Counted from the stretch's first letter, positions 45,634-54,425 are shown. The stretch is 64,000 bases of DNA from Pelomonas sp. CA6 (GCF_022549225.1 NZ_JAKZFD010000003.1:310001-374000); one strand, 5' to 3'. The notes: generated by a model from the letters alone, not told the origin. Translations and numbers: made by a program.

Positions 45634-46203
45634 TCAGTCGCCAGCGCCCAGCAGCTGCAGGTCGACCGCGTCGCCCAGGCAATGGCTCAGCAGCCGGTGG
45701 GCCTCGGCCACGCGCGGACTGCGGCTGTGCGGCACGCGCAGCTGCACGTCCGTTTCGGTCAGCGCCGCGCGCAGGTCTTCGTCCTGGCTGCCGGTGAGGG
45801 CGATCACGCTCATTTCCTGGGCATGGGCCACCTGCAGGAGCGCCGGCGCCGCGCCGCTGGGGAGGGCTTCAAACAGCACCAGCAGGTCGCCCGGATGGCC
45901 CAGGGTCTGGATCTGTCGCATCAGCCCGGAGGCGGTGTCGCCATAGGCCATGGCCTGTCCGTCCAGCGCGATGGCGGCCAGGCCCGGCCGTTCCTGTTCG
46001 AAGCGGCCCGCGAGCAGGGCGGCCAGATAGCCCGCGTCGCCGGCCGAGGTGCCCAGCCCGGCGCAGAAGACGCGCCCGCCGGCGGTGATGGATTCCACCA
46101 TCATCTGCGCCGCGGTCGCGACCGGCCGCGAGAGGTTCTCGGCGACCTGGTAGAGCAGGTCGGCGCTCTCGAAAAACTGTTGTTGTATGCGTTGCTCAAG
46201 CAT
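45634..46203 (-). CDS. diaA: DiaA-like SIS-domain protein
   Basis: A 189-residue SIS-domain protein related to GmhA/DiaA. It shows the opening LEQRIQQQFFESADLLYQVAENLSRPVATAA-type helix, GRVFCAGLGTSAGDAGYLAALLAGRF (sugar-phosphate-binding loop, with Gly-Thr-Ser) and DLLVLFEALPSG in place of the usual LAISTSGNS, so the second SIS loop is altered. DiaA binds DnaA and times replication initiation. The genomic position between dolP and yraN supports DiaA over GmhA. Because the LAISTSG loop has changed, isomerase activity is unlikely. Confidence 0.87.
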   Translation of the reverse strand: MLEQRIQQQFFESADLLYQVAENLSRPVATAAQMMVESITAGGRVFCAGLGTSAGDAGYLAALLAGRFEQERPGLAAIALDGQAMAYGDTASGLMRQIQTLGHPGDLLVLFEALPSGAAPALLQVAHAQEMSVIALTGSQDEDLRAALTETDVQLRVPHSRSPRVAEAHRLLSHCLGDAVDLQLLGAGD

Positions 46204-46231
46204 CGGTGCGGATGATAAGGCCTGGCCCGGG

Positions 46232-46636
46232 TCAACCCTGATCGGCATCGAAGGCGCCGCGCAGCCATTGCAGCCGTTGCTGGCCGGCCTCCCCTTCGAG
46301 AGTCACGACGTCGAAGCGGCAGGGTGGGGGCGAAGGAAATTGCAACAGATAGTGCCGCGCGGCATAGACGATGCGACGCTGCTTGGCCCGCGTGACGCTG
46401 GCCGCGGCGCCGCCATGGCTGCCCGAACGCCGCGCCCGCACTTCGACGAAGACCAGGGTGCCCCCGCCATCGTGCAGGATCAGGTCGACCTCGCCCGCGC
46501 GACGGCCGGGCCCGGCCGCCACCCGATAATTGCGGGCCACCAGGCGCAGCCCCTGGCGCAGCAGATGAGCCAGCGCCAGGGCTTCGGCGTCGTCGCCCTG
46601 TGCCTTGGTGTCTGTTGTGGAGAACTTCTTGAACAT
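46232..46636 (-). CDS. yraN: YraN / UPF0102 family protein
   Basis: A 134-residue protein with the restriction-endonuclease-like core of UPF0102: GDDAEALALAHLLRQGLRLVARNYR, then the catalytic-type motif GEVDLILHDGGGTLVFVEVRAR (D-x[n]-ExK-like, here E-V-R) and KQRRIVYAARHYL. The biochemical role is unsettled; it is commonly beside rsmI. ATG 46636 lies 20 bp inside the apparent 5-prime end of the divergent rsmI gene. The Asp and Glu of the nuclease-like site are present, while the usual Lys is replaced by Arg. Confidence 0.9.
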   Translation of the reverse strand: MFKKFSTTDTKAQGDDAEALALAHLLRQGLRLVARNYRVAAGPGRRAGEVDLILHDGGGTLVFVEVRARRSGSHGGAAASVTRAKQRRIVYAARHYLLQFPSPPPCRFDVVTLEGEAGQQRLQWLRGAFDADQG

Positions 46637-47549
46637 CGCCTCGTCCCCGGCCCAGGCCTTCAGCGCGGCCGCCGCGGCGGCGGCCGGCCAGCAGCAGTAT
46701 CCGGCCGCCACGCTGTACCTGGTGGCCACGCCCATCGGCAATCTGGCGGACATCAGCCTGCGTGCCATCCACGTGCTGAGTCTGGTTGACGCCGTCGCCT
46801 GCGAGGACACCCGCGTGACCGCGCAGCTGCTGAACTGGCTGGGGCTGCACAAGCCGCTCGTCGCGCTGCATCAGCACAATGAGCAGCAGGCCGCGCAGGG
46901 CCTGGTGCAGCGCTTGCGCGACGGGCAGCGGGTGGCCTACGTTAGCGATGCGGGTACGCCGGCGATCTCCGATCCCGGGGCCGTGCTGGTGCAGGCGGTG
47001 CAGGCGCAGGGGCTGCGGGTGCTGCCCTTGCCTGGAGCCAGCAGCGCGGCCACGGCGCTCAGCGTGGCCGGAGACACGCGGGCCCAGGGGTTCCGGTTCG
47101 TCGGCTTCCTGCCCACCAAAGCCGCGGAGCGGCGCACGGTACTGCAATCGCTGGTCGGCGCCCCTTACAGCCAGATCCTGTTCGAGGCGCCGCACCGCAT
47201 CGCCGAGCTGCTGGCGTTGCTGGCCGACCTGGCGCCGCAGCAAGACCTGACCCTGTGCCGCGAGCTGACCAAGCAGTTCGAAACCGTGCACACGGCGCCG
47301 GCTTCGACCTTTCCCGAATGGCTGGCCGCCGATGCGCAACGCTCGCGCGGCGAGTTCGTGCTGGTGTTGCACGCTGTGGAGCCGGCTGCTCGCGACGAAG
47401 GCCTCCCGGAGGAGGCCTTGCGTGTGCTGCGTGTCCTGCTGGCGGACTTGCCCTTGAAGCAGGCCGCGGCCCTCGCCGCGGAGATCACCGGCGTCGCTCG
47501 CAAGCTGCTGTACCAGCAGGCACTGGCCTGGAAGGGCGATCAGGACTGA
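46617..47549 (+). CDS. rsmI: 16S rRNA (cytidine-1402-2-prime-O)-methyltransferase RsmI
   Basis: A protein of about 310 residues of the tetrapyrrole-methylase fold. The signature LYLVATPIGNLADIS, CEDTRVTAQLL, LHQHNE, YVSDAGTPAISDPG and PLPGASSAATALSVAG are all RsmI hallmarks, and it methylates C1402 of 16S rRNA. No ATG precedes the core. GTG 46617 is chosen, with GTG 46608 and a nearby TTG as alternatives; no clear SD is present. The N-terminal 25 residues are Ala-rich and not family-conserved. The 5-prime end overlaps the divergent yraN start. Confidence 0.92.
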   Translation: MENFLNIASSPAQAFSAAAAAAAGQQQYPAATLYLVATPIGNLADISLRAIHVLSLVDAVACEDTRVTAQLLNWLGLHKPLVALHQHNEQQAAQGLVQRLRDGQRVAYVSDAGTPAISDPGAVLVQAVQAQGLRVLPLPGASSAATALSVAGDTRAQGFRFVGFLPTKAAERRTVLQSLVGAPYSQILFEAPHRIAELLALLADLAPQQDLTLCRELTKQFETVHTAPASTFPEWLAADAQRSRGEFVLVLHAVEPAARDEGLPEEALRVLRVLLADLPLKQAAALAAEITGVARKLLYQQALAWKGDQD

Positions 47550-47564
47550 GGCCGCCTTGCGGCC
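47550..47564 (+). terminator. Short hairpin after rsmI
   Basis: GGCCGC-CTT-GCGGCC forms a perfect 6-bp stem immediately after the rsmI stop. No T-run follows, so it is only a weak terminator candidate between convergent genes. Confidence 0.3.
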
Positions 47565-47585
47565 AGGGGCCTCACCGGTCTTCAC

Positions 47586-47915
47586 TCAGGGCTGGGAGGC
47601 CTTGCGCTCGTTGTGCTTCAGGCGCTTGATGTCCGCGCTGGCATGGTTTTGCATGTGCTGCAGGTGGCGGCGCTCCTTGCGCGTCACCGTGCCATCGGAC
47701 TTGGCCTGGGCTTCGGTCTTGTTGATCGCGGCCTGCTCGCGCTCCAGGCGCTGGGTTTCGTGAGCCGTCAGGCTGCCGGAGGCGGCCCCCTGGGCGATGC
47801 GGGCCTGCTGCTGGGCCTCACGCTGGTCCACGCGTGGGGTCGCGGTCTGGGCAAAGCTGGTGGCGGTGATCAGGCTGGCGGCCAGAGCCAGGCCCAGGGA
47901 GAACGTGCGCTTCAT
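47586..47915 (-). CDS. Small periplasmic protein with repeated G-x-L/V-T-x-x-E motif
   Basis: A 109-residue exported protein: signal peptide about 1-22 (SFA-QT), then a highly charged, helical mature part. Two similar halves can be seen: QQARIAQGAASGSLTAHETQRL and QAKSDGTVTRKERRHL, both with Gly, x, Leu/Val, Thr, x-x, Glu, suggesting a tandem helical or degenerate Ca-binding-like unit. The last 25 residues are Lys/His/Arg-rich. I do not recognise a named family. The RBS GGAAGA is well placed. It converges with rsmI and is divergent from tldD (177-bp gap). Confidence 0.75.
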   Translation of the reverse strand: MKRTFSLGLALAASLITATSFAQTATPRVDQREAQQQARIAQGAASGSLTAHETQRLEREQAAINKTEAQAKSDGTVTRKERRHLQHMQNHASADIKRLKHNERKASQP

Positions 47916-48092
47916 CGTGGTCTTCCTATCAAAGCACGGCGAGATGCCGTTGCTGACCTTAACGACCGCTTTGAGAGGGCTGAGGACAGGCCGTTGGTGA
48001 AGCCCAGGTAAAGAAACTTGAATGGCCCTGGCGGCATCCGGCCGTCGTGTGCACCGAGTCGCAAACCCTCTTGCCTGCCTACAATCACTCGC

Positions 48093-49556
48093 ATGATTTC
48101 GCGCGAACCCACCCTGGCCCGCCTGGCCACCGCCCGTGCCCAGCTGCTGGAGCCTTTCGGCCTGACCGAGGCCACGCTGGCCAAGGCCCTGCGGCTGATC
48201 ACCGAGCACCGTGTCGACGATGCCGACCTCTACTTTCAGACCACGCGCGCCGAGGGCTGGAGCCTGGAGGAGGGCATCGTCAAGAGCGGCAGCTTCGCGA
48301 TCGACCAGGGCGTGGGCGTGCGTGCGGTGGCGGGCGAGAAGACGGCCTTTGCCTACTCGGATGACATCTCCGAGGTCGCCCTGCTGGACGCGGCGCGCAC
48401 CGTGCGTGCCATCGCCGCGGCGGGGCAAAGCCGGCGCGTCAAGGTGCCGGGCGAACCCAGCGTCGCGCCCAGCCGTTCGTTGTATGGCGATGCCGATCCC
48501 ATCCAGAGCCTGGACAGCGCCGAGAAGGTGGCGCTGCTGGAGCGCACCGAGCGCCTGGCGCGCTCGCGCGACCCGCGCATCGTGCAGGTGATGGCCGGGC
48601 TCGCCGCCGAACACGAGGTGGTGCTGATCGCGCGCGCCGACGGCACGCTGGCCGCCGATGTGCGCCCGCTGGTGCGGCTGTCGGTCACCGTGATTGCCGA
48701 GAGCAACGGTCGCCGCGAGATCGGCTCGGGCGGCGGCGGCGGCCGCTTCGGCCTGGCGTATTTCAACGACGAGATGCTGGCTCTTTACGTGGACCAGGCC
48801 GTTGGTGCCGCGCTGACCAACCTGGAATCCCGCCCGGCGCCGGCCGGCGAGATGACCGTGGTGCTGGGGCCGGGCTGGCCCGGCGTGCTGCTGCACGAGG
48901 CGGTGGGCCATGGTCTGGAAGGCGACTTCAACCGCAAGGGCTCGTCGACCTTCAGCGGCCGTCTGGGCCAGCGCGTGGCGGCCAAGGGCGTCACGGTGCT
49001 GGACGACGGCACGCTGCCGGATCGGCGTGGCTCGCTCAACGTGGACGACGAGGGCTGTGCCTCGCAGCGCAATGTGCTGATCGAGGACGGCATCCTGAAG
49101 GGCTATATGCAGGACGCGATGAACGCGCGCCTGATGAGGGTGGCTCCCACCGGCAACGGCCGGCGCGAGAGCTACGCCCACCTGCCCATGCCGCGCATGA
49201 CCAATACCTACATGCTGGGCGGCGACAAGGACCCGCAGGAGATCATCGCCAGCATCAAAAAGGGCCTCTACGCCACCAACTTCGGAGGCGGCCAGGTGGA
49301 TATCACGTCGGGCAAGTTCGTCTTCTCGGCCAGCGAAGCCTTCTGGGTCGAGGACGGCAAGATCCAGTACCCGGTCAAGGGCGCGACCCTGATCGGCAAC
49401 GGCCCGGACGCGCTGACCCGCGTCTCGATGATTGGCAACGACATGCGCCTGGATACGGGCGTGGGCGTCTGCGGCAAGGAGGGGCAGAGCGTGCCGGTGG
49501 GCGTGGGCCAGCCCACGCTGCGCATCGACGGGCTGACCGTCGGCGGCACCGCGTGA
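48093..49556 (+). CDS. tldD: Metalloprotease TldD
   Basis: A 487-residue TldD that with TldE (PmbA) forms a zinc heterodimeric protease acting on unfolded peptides, for example microcin and CcdA processing. The active-site motif [14 protein letters not shown] (HExxxH) is intact; [10 protein letters not shown] and the C-terminal [21 protein letters not shown] are typical. Its partner pmbA is not in the window. ATG 48093 gives the family-typical start; upstream in-frame codons are not supported. Stand-alone gene; the aroG promoter follows. Confidence 0.95.
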   Translation: MISREPTLARLATARAQLLEPFGLTEATLAKALRLITEHRVDDADLYFQTTRAEGWSLEEGIVKSGSFAIDQGVGVRAVAGEKTAFAYSDDISEVALLDAARTVRAIAAAGQSRRVKVPGEPSVAPSRSLYGDADPIQSLDSAEKVALLERTERLARSRDPRIVQVMAGLAAEHEVVLIARADGTLAADVRPLVRLSVTVIAESNGRREIGSGGGGGRFGLAYFNDEMLALYVDQAVGAALTNLESRPAPAGEMTVVLGPGWPGVLLHEAVGHGLEGDFNRKGSSTFSGRLGQRVAAKGVTVLDDGTLPDRRGSLNVDDEGCASQRNVLIEDGILKGYMQDAMNARLMRVAPTGNGRRESYAHLPMPRMTNTYMLGGDKDPQEIIASIKKGLYATNFGGGQVDITSGKFVFSASEAFWVEDGKIQYPVKGATLIGNGPDALTRVSMIGNDMRLDTGVGVCGKEGQSVPVGVGQPTLRIDGLTVGGTA

Positions 49557-49603
49557 GTCCTGCCGCCGATGGCATCCGTGCCACAGACGCTTGCGCGCCG
49601 CGG

Positions 49604-49633
49604 TTGACGCGGTGCAGCATGCCGGTCTACATT
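49604..49633 (+). promoter_or_regulatory. Sigma-70-type promoter of the aroG leader
   Basis: TTGACG (49604-49609), 18-nt spacer, TACATT (49628-49633). The expected start of transcription, about 7 nt later, falls on the first base of the leader-peptide ATG at 49640, so the leader mRNA would have no 5-prime UTR. No Shine-Dalgarno sequence precedes the ATG. Confidence 0.65.
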
Positions 49634-49639
49634 CAGTCC

Positions 49640-49723
49640 ATGCGTTCTGTCGGCAAGTTTTATTTTGCTTTCTTCTGGTTCTCGCACCGCACCGGCGGCA
49701 GGAGAGGCGAACGCGTAGCTTGA
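49640..49723 (+). CDS. Aromatic-rich leader peptide of the aroG attenuator
   Basis: A 27-codon open frame (ATG to TGA) whose codons 7-14 read FYFAFFWF: five Phe, one Tyr and one Trp in eight codons, in genome context where such a run is rare. It lies immediately before an intrinsic terminator and the gene for the first enzyme of aromatic amino-acid synthesis. This is the design of pheA/trp-type leader peptides: a ribosome stalling on scarce charged Phe (or Tyr/Trp) tRNA prevents terminator formation. The predicted transcript starts at or near its ATG, so translation would be leaderless, as known for trpL of Sinorhizobium. Too short for standard gene finding. Confidence 0.75.
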   Translation: MRSVGKFYFAFFWFSHRTGGRRGERVA

Positions 49724-49775
49724 ACAGCGCCAACGAACTCCTAAAGACCGCCGGGACCTCCCGGCGGTTTTTTTT
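49692..49775 (+). terminator. Attenuator: antiterminator and intrinsic terminator before aroG
   Basis: Terminator: CCGCCGGGA (49748-49756) pairs with TCCCGGCGG (49759-49767) around two nt, followed by eight T (49768-49775). Alternative pairing: CCGGCGG (49692-49698) and AGGAG (49700-49704) can pair with CCGCCGG (49748-49754) and CTCCT (49738-49742), which would disrupt the terminator 5-prime arm. The two structures exclude each other. The upstream arm overlaps leader-peptide codons 18-22, so ribosome position should decide the outcome. Confidence 0.75.
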
Positions 49776-49811
49776 CGCCCGCGCTGCCCCCATTCGAACC
49801 CCATCCAGGAC

Positions 49812-50954
49812 ATGCCCACGATGAATGCCAAGACCACCCAGCCTCATCCGTCCAGTTCGGCCGAGCGCTGGTATTCGCCCCAGGACAAGACCAGCCAAAC
49901 CGACGATGAACGCATCCTGGATATCACGCCCTTGCCTCCGCCCGAACACCTGATCCGCTTTTTCCCCATCCGTGGCACGCCCATGGAGCAGCTGGTGGTC
50001 GGCACGCGCCAGCGCATCCGAGACATCATGCGTCGCAAGGACGACCGGCTGCTGGTCATCATCGGGCCCTGCTCCATCCACGATCCGGGTGCGGCGCTGG
50101 AGTACGCGCGCCGCTTGATGGCGGAGCGCGAGAAGCATGCCGACGCGCTGGAGATCGTGATGCGCGTCTACTTCGAGAAGCCGCGCACCACGGTGGGCTG
50201 GAAGGGCCTGATCAACGACCCCTACCTGGACGAGAGCTACCGCATCGACGAAGGCCTGCGCATCGCGCGCCAGCTGCTGCTGGAGATCAACCGGCTGGGC
50301 ATGCCGGCGGGCTCGGAATTCCTCGACGTGATCTCGCCGCAATACATCGGCGACCTGATCTCCTGGGGTGCAATCGGCGCGCGCACCACCGAAAGCCAGG
50401 TGCACCGCGAGCTGTCCTCGGGCTTGTCCGCGCCCATCGGCTTCAAGAACGGCACGGACGGCAACATCAAGATCGCCACTGATGCGATCCAGGCCGCCGC
50501 GCGTCCGCACCATTTCCTGTCGGTGCACAAGAACGGCCAGGTCGCGATCGTCGAGACCCGCGGCAACAAGGACTGCCATGTGATCCTGCGCGGCGGCAAG
50601 GCGCCCAACTATGACGCGCAGAGCGTCGCGGCGGCCTGCGCCGAACTGGAGGCGGCCAAGCTGGATGCGCGCCTGATGGTCGATTGCTCACATGCCAACA
50701 GCAGCAAGAAGCACGAGCGCCAGCTCGAGGTGGCGCGCGACATTGCCGAGCAGATCCGCGGCGGCAGCTCGCGCATCTTCGGCGTGATGGTCGAGAGCCA
50801 TCTGCATGACGGGGCGCAGAAGTTCAGCCCCGGCAAGGACGATCCGGCCAAGCTTGAATACGGCAAGAGCATCACCGATGCCTGCCTGGGCTGGGATGAC
50901 TCGCAGGAAGTGCTGGCGGTGCTCAGCGAAGCGGTGCGCGCGGCGCGTCGCTGA
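49812..50954 (+). CDS. aroG: 3-deoxy-7-phosphoheptulonate synthase (class I DAHP synthase)
   Basis: A 380-residue class I DAHP synthase that condenses PEP and erythrose-4-phosphate in the first step of the shikimate pathway. Active-site motifs are LLVIIGPCSIHDP (metal Cys), YFEKPRTTVGWKG, GARTTESQVHRE, GFKNGTDGN and VDCSHANSSKKHERQ. The N-terminal extension (about 1-40) is of the type carrying feedback inhibition; which amino acid inhibits is not readable. Upstream sits a leader-peptide attenuator rich in Phe codons, implying transcriptional control by aromatic tRNA charging. Confidence 0.96.
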   Translation: MPTMNAKTTQPHPSSSAERWYSPQDKTSQTDDERILDITPLPPPEHLIRFFPIRGTPMEQLVVGTRQRIRDIMRRKDDRLLVIIGPCSIHDPGAALEYARRLMAEREKHADALEIVMRVYFEKPRTTVGWKGLINDPYLDESYRIDEGLRIARQLLLEINRLGMPAGSEFLDVISPQYIGDLISWGAIGARTTESQVHRELSSGLSAPIGFKNGTDGNIKIATDAIQAAARPHHFLSVHKNGQVAIVETRGNKDCHVILRGGKAPNYDAQSVAAACAELEAAKLDARLMVDCSHANSSKKHERQLEVARDIAEQIRGGSSRIFGVMVESHLHDGAQKFSPGKDDPAKLEYGKSITDACLGWDDSQEVLAVLSEAVRAARR

Positions 50955-51005
50955 TGCACGGGCTGGCTGGGTCACAATCAGCCATCCCCACAGCAGGAGT
51001 CCTTC

Positions 51006-51317
51006 ATGCGCAGCGAGGTGAAGATCGTCTTCGGACCGGACCAGGAACTGGACCTGGCGGTGGATGGCAGCGAGGTGTTGAGCTTCGACGCCGCCCGCCG
51101 CTGGCTGGACGAGCAGTTCGTGCGCATGGAGTGCGAGCCGATGCGCGGCTCCGGCAAGGTGCTGGTCGCCGACAAGATCCTGGCCGTGGCCGTCGCGTCG
51201 GGCCGGCCGGCATTCGACGACGCCGCCTTTGCGCTGGACTACGCCCGCGCCGTGACCGGCGCGCTGAGCAAGGCGCTGGTGCGGGTGGACATCCCGCGGC
51301 TGAGCGTGTCCTACTGA
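51006..51317 (+). CDS. Conserved hypothetical protein
   Basis: A 103-residue cytoplasmic protein with no signal peptide or TM helix. It reads as a small alpha/beta domain: strand VKIVFGPDQELDLAVDG, helix FDAARRWLDEQFV, strand GKVLVADKILAVAV, helix FDDAAFALDYARAVTGALSKAL, strand RVDIPRLSVSY. No motif is recognised. AGGAG lies 7 nt before the ATG, and it starts 51 bp after aroG, so it is probably co-transcribed with it. Codon use is like its neighbours, which supports it as a real gene. Confidence 0.72.
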   Translation: MRSEVKIVFGPDQELDLAVDGSEVLSFDAARRWLDEQFVRMECEPMRGSGKVLVADKILAVAVASGRPAFDDAAFALDYARAVTGALSKALVRVDIPRLSVSY

Positions 51318-51338
51318 CGGCGGCTTTCAGCCCCAGGC

Positions 51339-51366
51339 CTTGAAAAGGCCGCTGCCGCCCCCAGTT
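51339..51366 (+). promoter_or_regulatory. Sigma-32 heat-shock promoter of htpG
   Basis: CTTGAAA (51339-51345), 13-nt spacer, CCCCAGTT (51359-51366), close to the RpoH pattern CTTGAAA / CCCCATNT (one clear mismatch). It lies 67 bp before the htpG start, where heat-shock control is expected. Confidence 0.8.
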
Positions 51367-51433
51367 CCGGAGGCGCCAGCGGCCTTGCCGCTTTTGAAAC
51401 CCTTTGTCTTTCGAACCGCACACCAAACACGCC

Positions 51434-53335
51434 ATGGACAAGAAAACCCATGCCTTCCAGGCCGAGGTCAAGCAGATCCTGCATCTGGTGACCCATTCGC
51501 TGTACTCCAACAAGGAAATCTTCCTGCGCGAGCTGGTCTCCAACGCCTCCGATGCCTGCGACAAGCTGCGCTTCGAGGCGCTGGACGACAACGCGCTGTA
51601 CGAGGATCAGCCCAATCTGGAGATCCGCGTCAGCTTCGATGAGCAGGCGCGCACGCTGACCATCTCGGACAACGGCATCGGATTGTCGGCCGAAGAAGCC
51701 ATCGCCCACCTGGGCACCATCGCGAAGAGCGGCACGCGCGAGTTCATGGCCAAGCTGGAGGGCGACCAGAAGAAGGACGCCAACCTGATCGGCCAGTTCG
51801 GTGTGGGCTTCTACTCCGGCTTCATCGTGGCCGACCGCATCACGGTCGAGTCGCGTCGCGCCGGGCTGCCGGCGGAGCAGGGCGTGCGCTGGAGTTCCGA
51901 AGGCACCGGCGACTTCGAGGTCGAGACCATCAGCAAGCCCGGCCGTGGCACCGACGTGATCCTGCATCTGCGCGAGGGTGAGGACGAGTTCCTCAAGACC
52001 TGGCGCATCAAGTCCGTGATCGGCAAGTACTCCGACCACATCTCGCTGCCCATCCTGATGCGCAAGGAGGAATGGGATGCCGAGAAGTCCCAGCAGGTGC
52101 TGAAGGACGAGTGGGAACCGGTTAACAAGGCCTCCGCGCTGTGGACGCGCAGCAAGAGCGAGATCACGCAGGAGGAGTACGACAACTTCTACAAGCAGAT
52201 CAGCTACGACACCGAGGCGCCGCTGGCGCACACGCACAACCGCGTGGAGGGCCGCAGCGAATACACCCAGCTGCTCTACATCCCGGCCAAGGCGCCCTTT
52301 GATCTGTGGAACCGCGACAAACGCGGTGGCGTGAAGCTCTATGTGAAGCGCGTCTTCATCATGGACGACGCCGAGGCGCTGATGCCGGTCTATCTGCGCT
52401 TCGTCAAGGGCGTGATCGACTCGGCCGACCTGCCGCTGAACGTCAGCCGCGAGCTGCTGCAGGAAAGCCGCGACGTGCGCGCGATCCGCGAAGGGTCGAC
52501 CAAGCGTGTGCTGTCCATGCTGGAGGCCTTGGCCGACAGCAGCGAGCAGGCCGACAAGGACAAGTACGCGAAGTTCTGGGCCGACTTTGGCCAGGTGCTG
52601 AAGGAGGGCGTGGGCGAGGACCACCAGAACCAGGAGCGCCTGCTCAAGCTGTTCCGCTTCGCGTCCACCCATGCGGATTCCGGTGTGTCCTTCGCCGACT
52701 ATGTTTCGCGCATGAAGGAAGGCCAGGAGGCAATCTACGTCATCACCGCGGACAGCCTGGCCGCCGCCAAGAACAGCCCGCAGCTGGAGATCTTCCGCAA
52801 GAAGGGTATCGAGGTGCTGCTGCTGGTGGACCGCGTGGACGAGTGGATGCTGTCCCACGTCTACGAGTTCGAGGGCAAGCCTCTGCAGTCCGTGGCCAAG
52901 GGCTCGGTCGACCTGGGCAAGCTGCAGGACGAGGAAGAGAAGAAGAAGGTGGAAGCCGCAGCCGAGGCCTTCAAGCCGGTGCTGGAGCGCCTGAAGGTGG
53001 CGCTGCAGGACCGCGCCAAGGACGTGCGCGTGACCAGCCGCCTGGTCGATTCACCGGCCTGCGTGGTGGTCGAGGAGGGCGACATGAGCGCGCACCTCGC
53101 CCGCATGCTGAAGCAGGCCGGCCAGCAGGCGCCCGCGACCAAACCCACGCTGGAGGTGAACCCCGAACATGCGCTGGTGAAGAAGCTGGAAAGCCTGGTG
53201 ACGGTCAGCGAGGCCGAAGGGCGCTTCTCCGACCTGGCCCAGGTGCTGTTCGACCAGGCCTTGCTCGCCGAGGGCGGCCAGTTGGAAGACCCGGCGGCCT
53301 ATGTCCGCCGCGTCAACGCGTTGCTGCTGGGTTGA
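51434..53335 (+). CDS. htpG: Molecular chaperone HtpG (Hsp90)
   Basis: A 633-residue bacterial Hsp90. The N-terminal GHKL ATPase has [33 protein letters not shown] and [11 protein letters not shown]; the middle domain has [29 protein letters not shown] and [11 protein letters not shown] with the catalytic Arg; and there is a C-terminal dimerisation region. It assists folding of client proteins with DnaK. ATG 51434 gives the family start [14 protein letters not shown]; ten upstream in-frame codons are not supported. A sigma-32 promoter is directly upstream. Confidence 0.97.
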   Translation: MDKKTHAFQAEVKQILHLVTHSLYSNKEIFLRELVSNASDACDKLRFEALDDNALYEDQPNLEIRVSFDEQARTLTISDNGIGLSAEEAIAHLGTIAKSGTREFMAKLEGDQKKDANLIGQFGVGFYSGFIVADRITVESRRAGLPAEQGVRWSSEGTGDFEVETISKPGRGTDVILHLREGEDEFLKTWRIKSVIGKYSDHISLPILMRKEEWDAEKSQQVLKDEWEPVNKASALWTRSKSEITQEEYDNFYKQISYDTEAPLAHTHNRVEGRSEYTQLLYIPAKAPFDLWNRDKRGGVKLYVKRVFIMDDAEALMPVYLRFVKGVIDSADLPLNVSRELLQESRDVRAIREGSTKRVLSMLEALADSSEQADKDKYAKFWADFGQVLKEGVGEDHQNQERLLKLFRFASTHADSGVSFADYVSRMKEGQEAIYVITADSLAAAKNSPQLEIFRKKGIEVLLLVDRVDEWMLSHVYEFEGKPLQSVAKGSVDLGKLQDEEEKKKVEAAAEAFKPVLERLKVALQDRAKDVRVTSRLVDSPACVVVEEGDMSAHLARMLKQAGQQAPATKPTLEVNPEHALVKKLESLVTVSEAEGRFSDLAQVLFDQALLAEGGQLEDPAAYVRRVNALLLG

Positions 53336-53343
53336 GGCGGCGT

Positions 53344-53371
53344 CCCGGGCAGCCCGGGCGGGTTGCCCGGG
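53344..53371. terminator. Hairpin between htpG and srkA
   Basis: CCCGGGCA (53344-53351) pairs perfectly with TGCCCGGG (53364-53371), and the loop itself holds another CCCGGGC. It lies between convergent stops and is symmetric, so it could act on both genes. No T-run is present. Confidence 0.45.
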
Positions 53372-53372
53372 C

Positions 53373-54425
53373 TCAGCGGAAGCCCTTGTCGAACTCGAAG
53401 TCCTCGTCGTCCTCGGGCCGGCTGCCGTAGCCCAGATGTTCGCCGTGGCCCGGGACGGCCGCGTGCATCGCCTCCAACTGCTCGCGCAGCTTGACGGTCT
53501 GGTCGCTCCAGTAATTGGGCGTTCCGAACCAGGGGAAGGCAAGCGGGAAGGCCGGGTCGTCCCAGCGCCGCGCCAGCCAGGCGCTGTGATGGATCATGCG
53601 CTGGGTGCGCAGCGCCTCGATCAGGCGCAGCTCGCGGTGGTCGAACTCGCGCACGCTCTCGTAGCCGTCCAGCAGTGCATCCAGCTGCCGCCGCGCGACC
53701 TCGGGATCGCCGGGCAGCAGCATCCACAGGTCCTGCACCGCCGGTCCGTTGACGGCGTCGTCCAAGTCGACGAAGTGCGGACCGTGGTCCGGGGTCCAGA
53801 GGATGTTGCCCGGGTGGCAGTCGCCGTGCAGGCGCAGGGTCGCCAGTGCTGGCTGGGCCTCGAAGGCCGCGGCGATCGCCGCGATGCATTGCCTGGCGGT
53901 CTCATGCCAGGCCGTGGCTTGCTGGCTGCCAACGCTGTCGTGGCGGGCCAGCCAGTCCTGCGCCTCTCGCGCCGGCGCGGCGCTGTCCCAGCGCACGCGA
54001 TGTTGGAAGGGCTGCCGCTGGCCGACCAGATGCAAACGGGCCAGAAAGCGGCCGATCCAGCGCAGCACCTCCGGGTCTTCCAGTTCGGGTGCGCGGCCGC
54101 CCTGGCGCGGGCTGACCGCGAAACGCAGGCCGTCCATGTGGGCCAGCGTGCTGTCGCCCAGCATCAGCGGCGCGACCACTGGCACCTCGGCCTGCTGCAG
54201 CTCCTGGGCGAAGGCGTGCTCCTCCAGGATCTGCGCATCGCTCCAGCGGCCCGGGCGGTAGAACTTGGCGACCACGGCGCGGCCATCCTCCAGGTGCAGC
54301 TGGATGACCCGGTTCTCATAGGAGTTGAGCTGCAGCATGCGGCCATCGCCATGCAGGCCCACGCGGGCCAGCGCGTCCAGCATCCGATCCGGGGTCAGTT
54401 GGGCAAAGCCAGGGTCCAGGTTCAT
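53373..54425 (-). CDS. srkA: Stress-response serine/threonine kinase SrkA/YihE
   Basis: A 350-residue kinase of the APH/RdoA fold. It shows the opening FAQLTPDRMLDALARVGLHGDGR, the ATP lysine in AVVAKFYRPGRW, the catalytic loop LHGDCHPGNILW and the metal-binding VDLDDA. E. coli SrkA (YihE) protects against envelope and MazF stress, working downstream of Cpx. Length fits the family (about 330). ATG 54425 gives the family-typical start; the frame is open far upstream without similarity. Confidence 0.92.
   Translation of the reverse strand: MNLDPGFAQLTPDRMLDALARVGLHGDGRMLQLNSYENRVIQLHLEDGRAVVAKFYRPGRWSDAQILEEHAFAQELQQAEVPVVAPLMLGDSTLAHMDGLRFAVSPRQGGRAPELEDPEVLRWIGRFLARLHLVGQRQPFQHRVRWDSAAPAREAQDWLARHDSVGSQQATAWHETARQCIAAIAAAFEAQPALATLRLHGDCHPGNILWTPDHGPHFVDLDDAVNGPAVQDLWMLLPGDPEVARRQLDALLDGYESVREFDHRELRLIEALRTQRMIHHSAWLARRWDDPAFPLAFPWFGTPNYWSDQTVKLREQLEAMHAAVPGHGEHLGYGSRPEDDEDFEFDKGFR

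Noticed and set aside
48018-50579. Minus-strand open frame running through tldD and aroG into the small periplasmic gene
   Set aside because: Only its last 110 codons (47586-47915) form a real gene with signal peptide and SD; the rest is antisense to tldD and aroG.
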